From Streptococcaceae bacterium (GTDB taxonomy: Bacteria; Bacillota; Bacilli; Lactobacillales; Streptococcaceae), in NCBI GenBank assembly GCA_031259195.1, contig JAIRLR010000002.1, positions 1-7,108 on the forward strand: a stretch of 7,108 bases of DNA, given 5' to 3'. The translations under genes and the position numbers were made by a program. The notes below the pieces were generated by a model. That model was not told the DNA's origin. It saw only the letters and a list, made by a program, of their open reading frames with translations, and ran no database searches. Shown here piece by piece: positions 6,919 through 7,108 of this stretch (the stretch's first letter is position 1; each line of letters begins with the position of its first letter).

Positions 6919-7078
6919 AGAACCTGTTAACAATCCCTTTATTGATGAATTTTTTGAAAAATTTTTACGCGTTTCTAGGAAAAAAACGCAGGTTTAGCGG
7001 TGCTAAATCGAGGCTTTCGTTCTAACGATTTGTAATCAAGCAAAGCTTGAACAAATCGTAAAGAACCCGACAGGTCTT
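6919..7078 (+). repeat. Dispersed MITE-like hairpin repeat, copy A (longest)
   Basis: This copy starts AGAACCTGTTAAC (6919-6931), followed by a GATGAAT block, a weak GCGTTT/AAACGC stem (6970-6989) and a TTAGC..GCTAA stem. The main stem-loop is at 7019-7066, and ACCCGACAGGTCTTT closes the copy. In the main stem-loop GTTCT pairs AGAAC (5 bp), ACGATTTGT pairs ACAAATCGT (9 bp) and TCAAGC pairs GCTTGA (6 bp) around an AAA loop. The ends AGAACCTGT and ACAGGTCTTT are imperfect inverted repeats. There is no open frame. Similar sequence may continue past 7078, because 7071-7092 matches the block at 5758-5780, and the window ends soon after. Confidence 0.7.
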
Positions 7079-7108
7079 TTGACGAAGAAAAGTAAAAAAT
7101 TACCAAAA

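Noticed and set aside
178..7066. Repeats as a CRISPR array
   Set aside because: The copies are few, far apart, in both orientations and of different lengths, with no regular spacers and no cas genes.

Overview
The window is AT-rich, has strong AGGAG-type ribosome binding sites and carries a DUF3042 gene. Its proteins resemble those of low-GC Firmicutes, most likely Lactobacillaceae. I cannot name the species. Base composition is similar throughout, and the housekeeping genes look native rather than acquired.

Layout. Positions 1-545 are a gene-poor patch with a decayed insertion sequence: a DDE-transposase C-terminal remnant, with a hairpin-rich repeat abutting it. Positions 546-713 encode an intact 55-residue DUF3042 protein missed by length-limited ORF calling. 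A decayed stretch and a large inverted repeat (827-894) follow. On the minus strand, prfC (release factor 3) and map (methionine aminopeptidase) form a two-gene unit with an ATGA overlap. A 200-bp divergent spacer with a good promoter separates them from topA on the plus strand. Downstream of topA, where trmFO usually lies, only a scrap of trmFO remains: a few N-terminal codons joined to the C-terminal tail, with two frame breaks. Next comes a MITE-like hairpin repeat. Its outer end coincides with the point where a minus-strand DUF2829-like gene is cut off after about 17 codons. That gene sat 14 bases downstream of nadE (NAD synthetase, minus strand), which is intact and has its own extended -10 promoter. 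The right edge (6919-7078) holds another copy of the repeat.

Function. The four long genes are core metabolism: peptide release and ribosome recycling (prfC), N-terminal methionine removal (map), DNA supercoil relaxation (topA) and NAD synthesis (nadE). No pathway joins them beyond the prfC-map coupling.

The most interesting content is between the genes. A dispersed repeat family has ends close to AAGAACCTGTTAAC. Two copies share a stem-loop whose stem sequences differ but remain paired. Pieces of the family lie exactly at, or within a few bases of, three broken genes: the transposase, trmFO and the DUF2829 gene. I see no CRISPR array, rRNA or tRNA, and no convincing novel multi-gene system.
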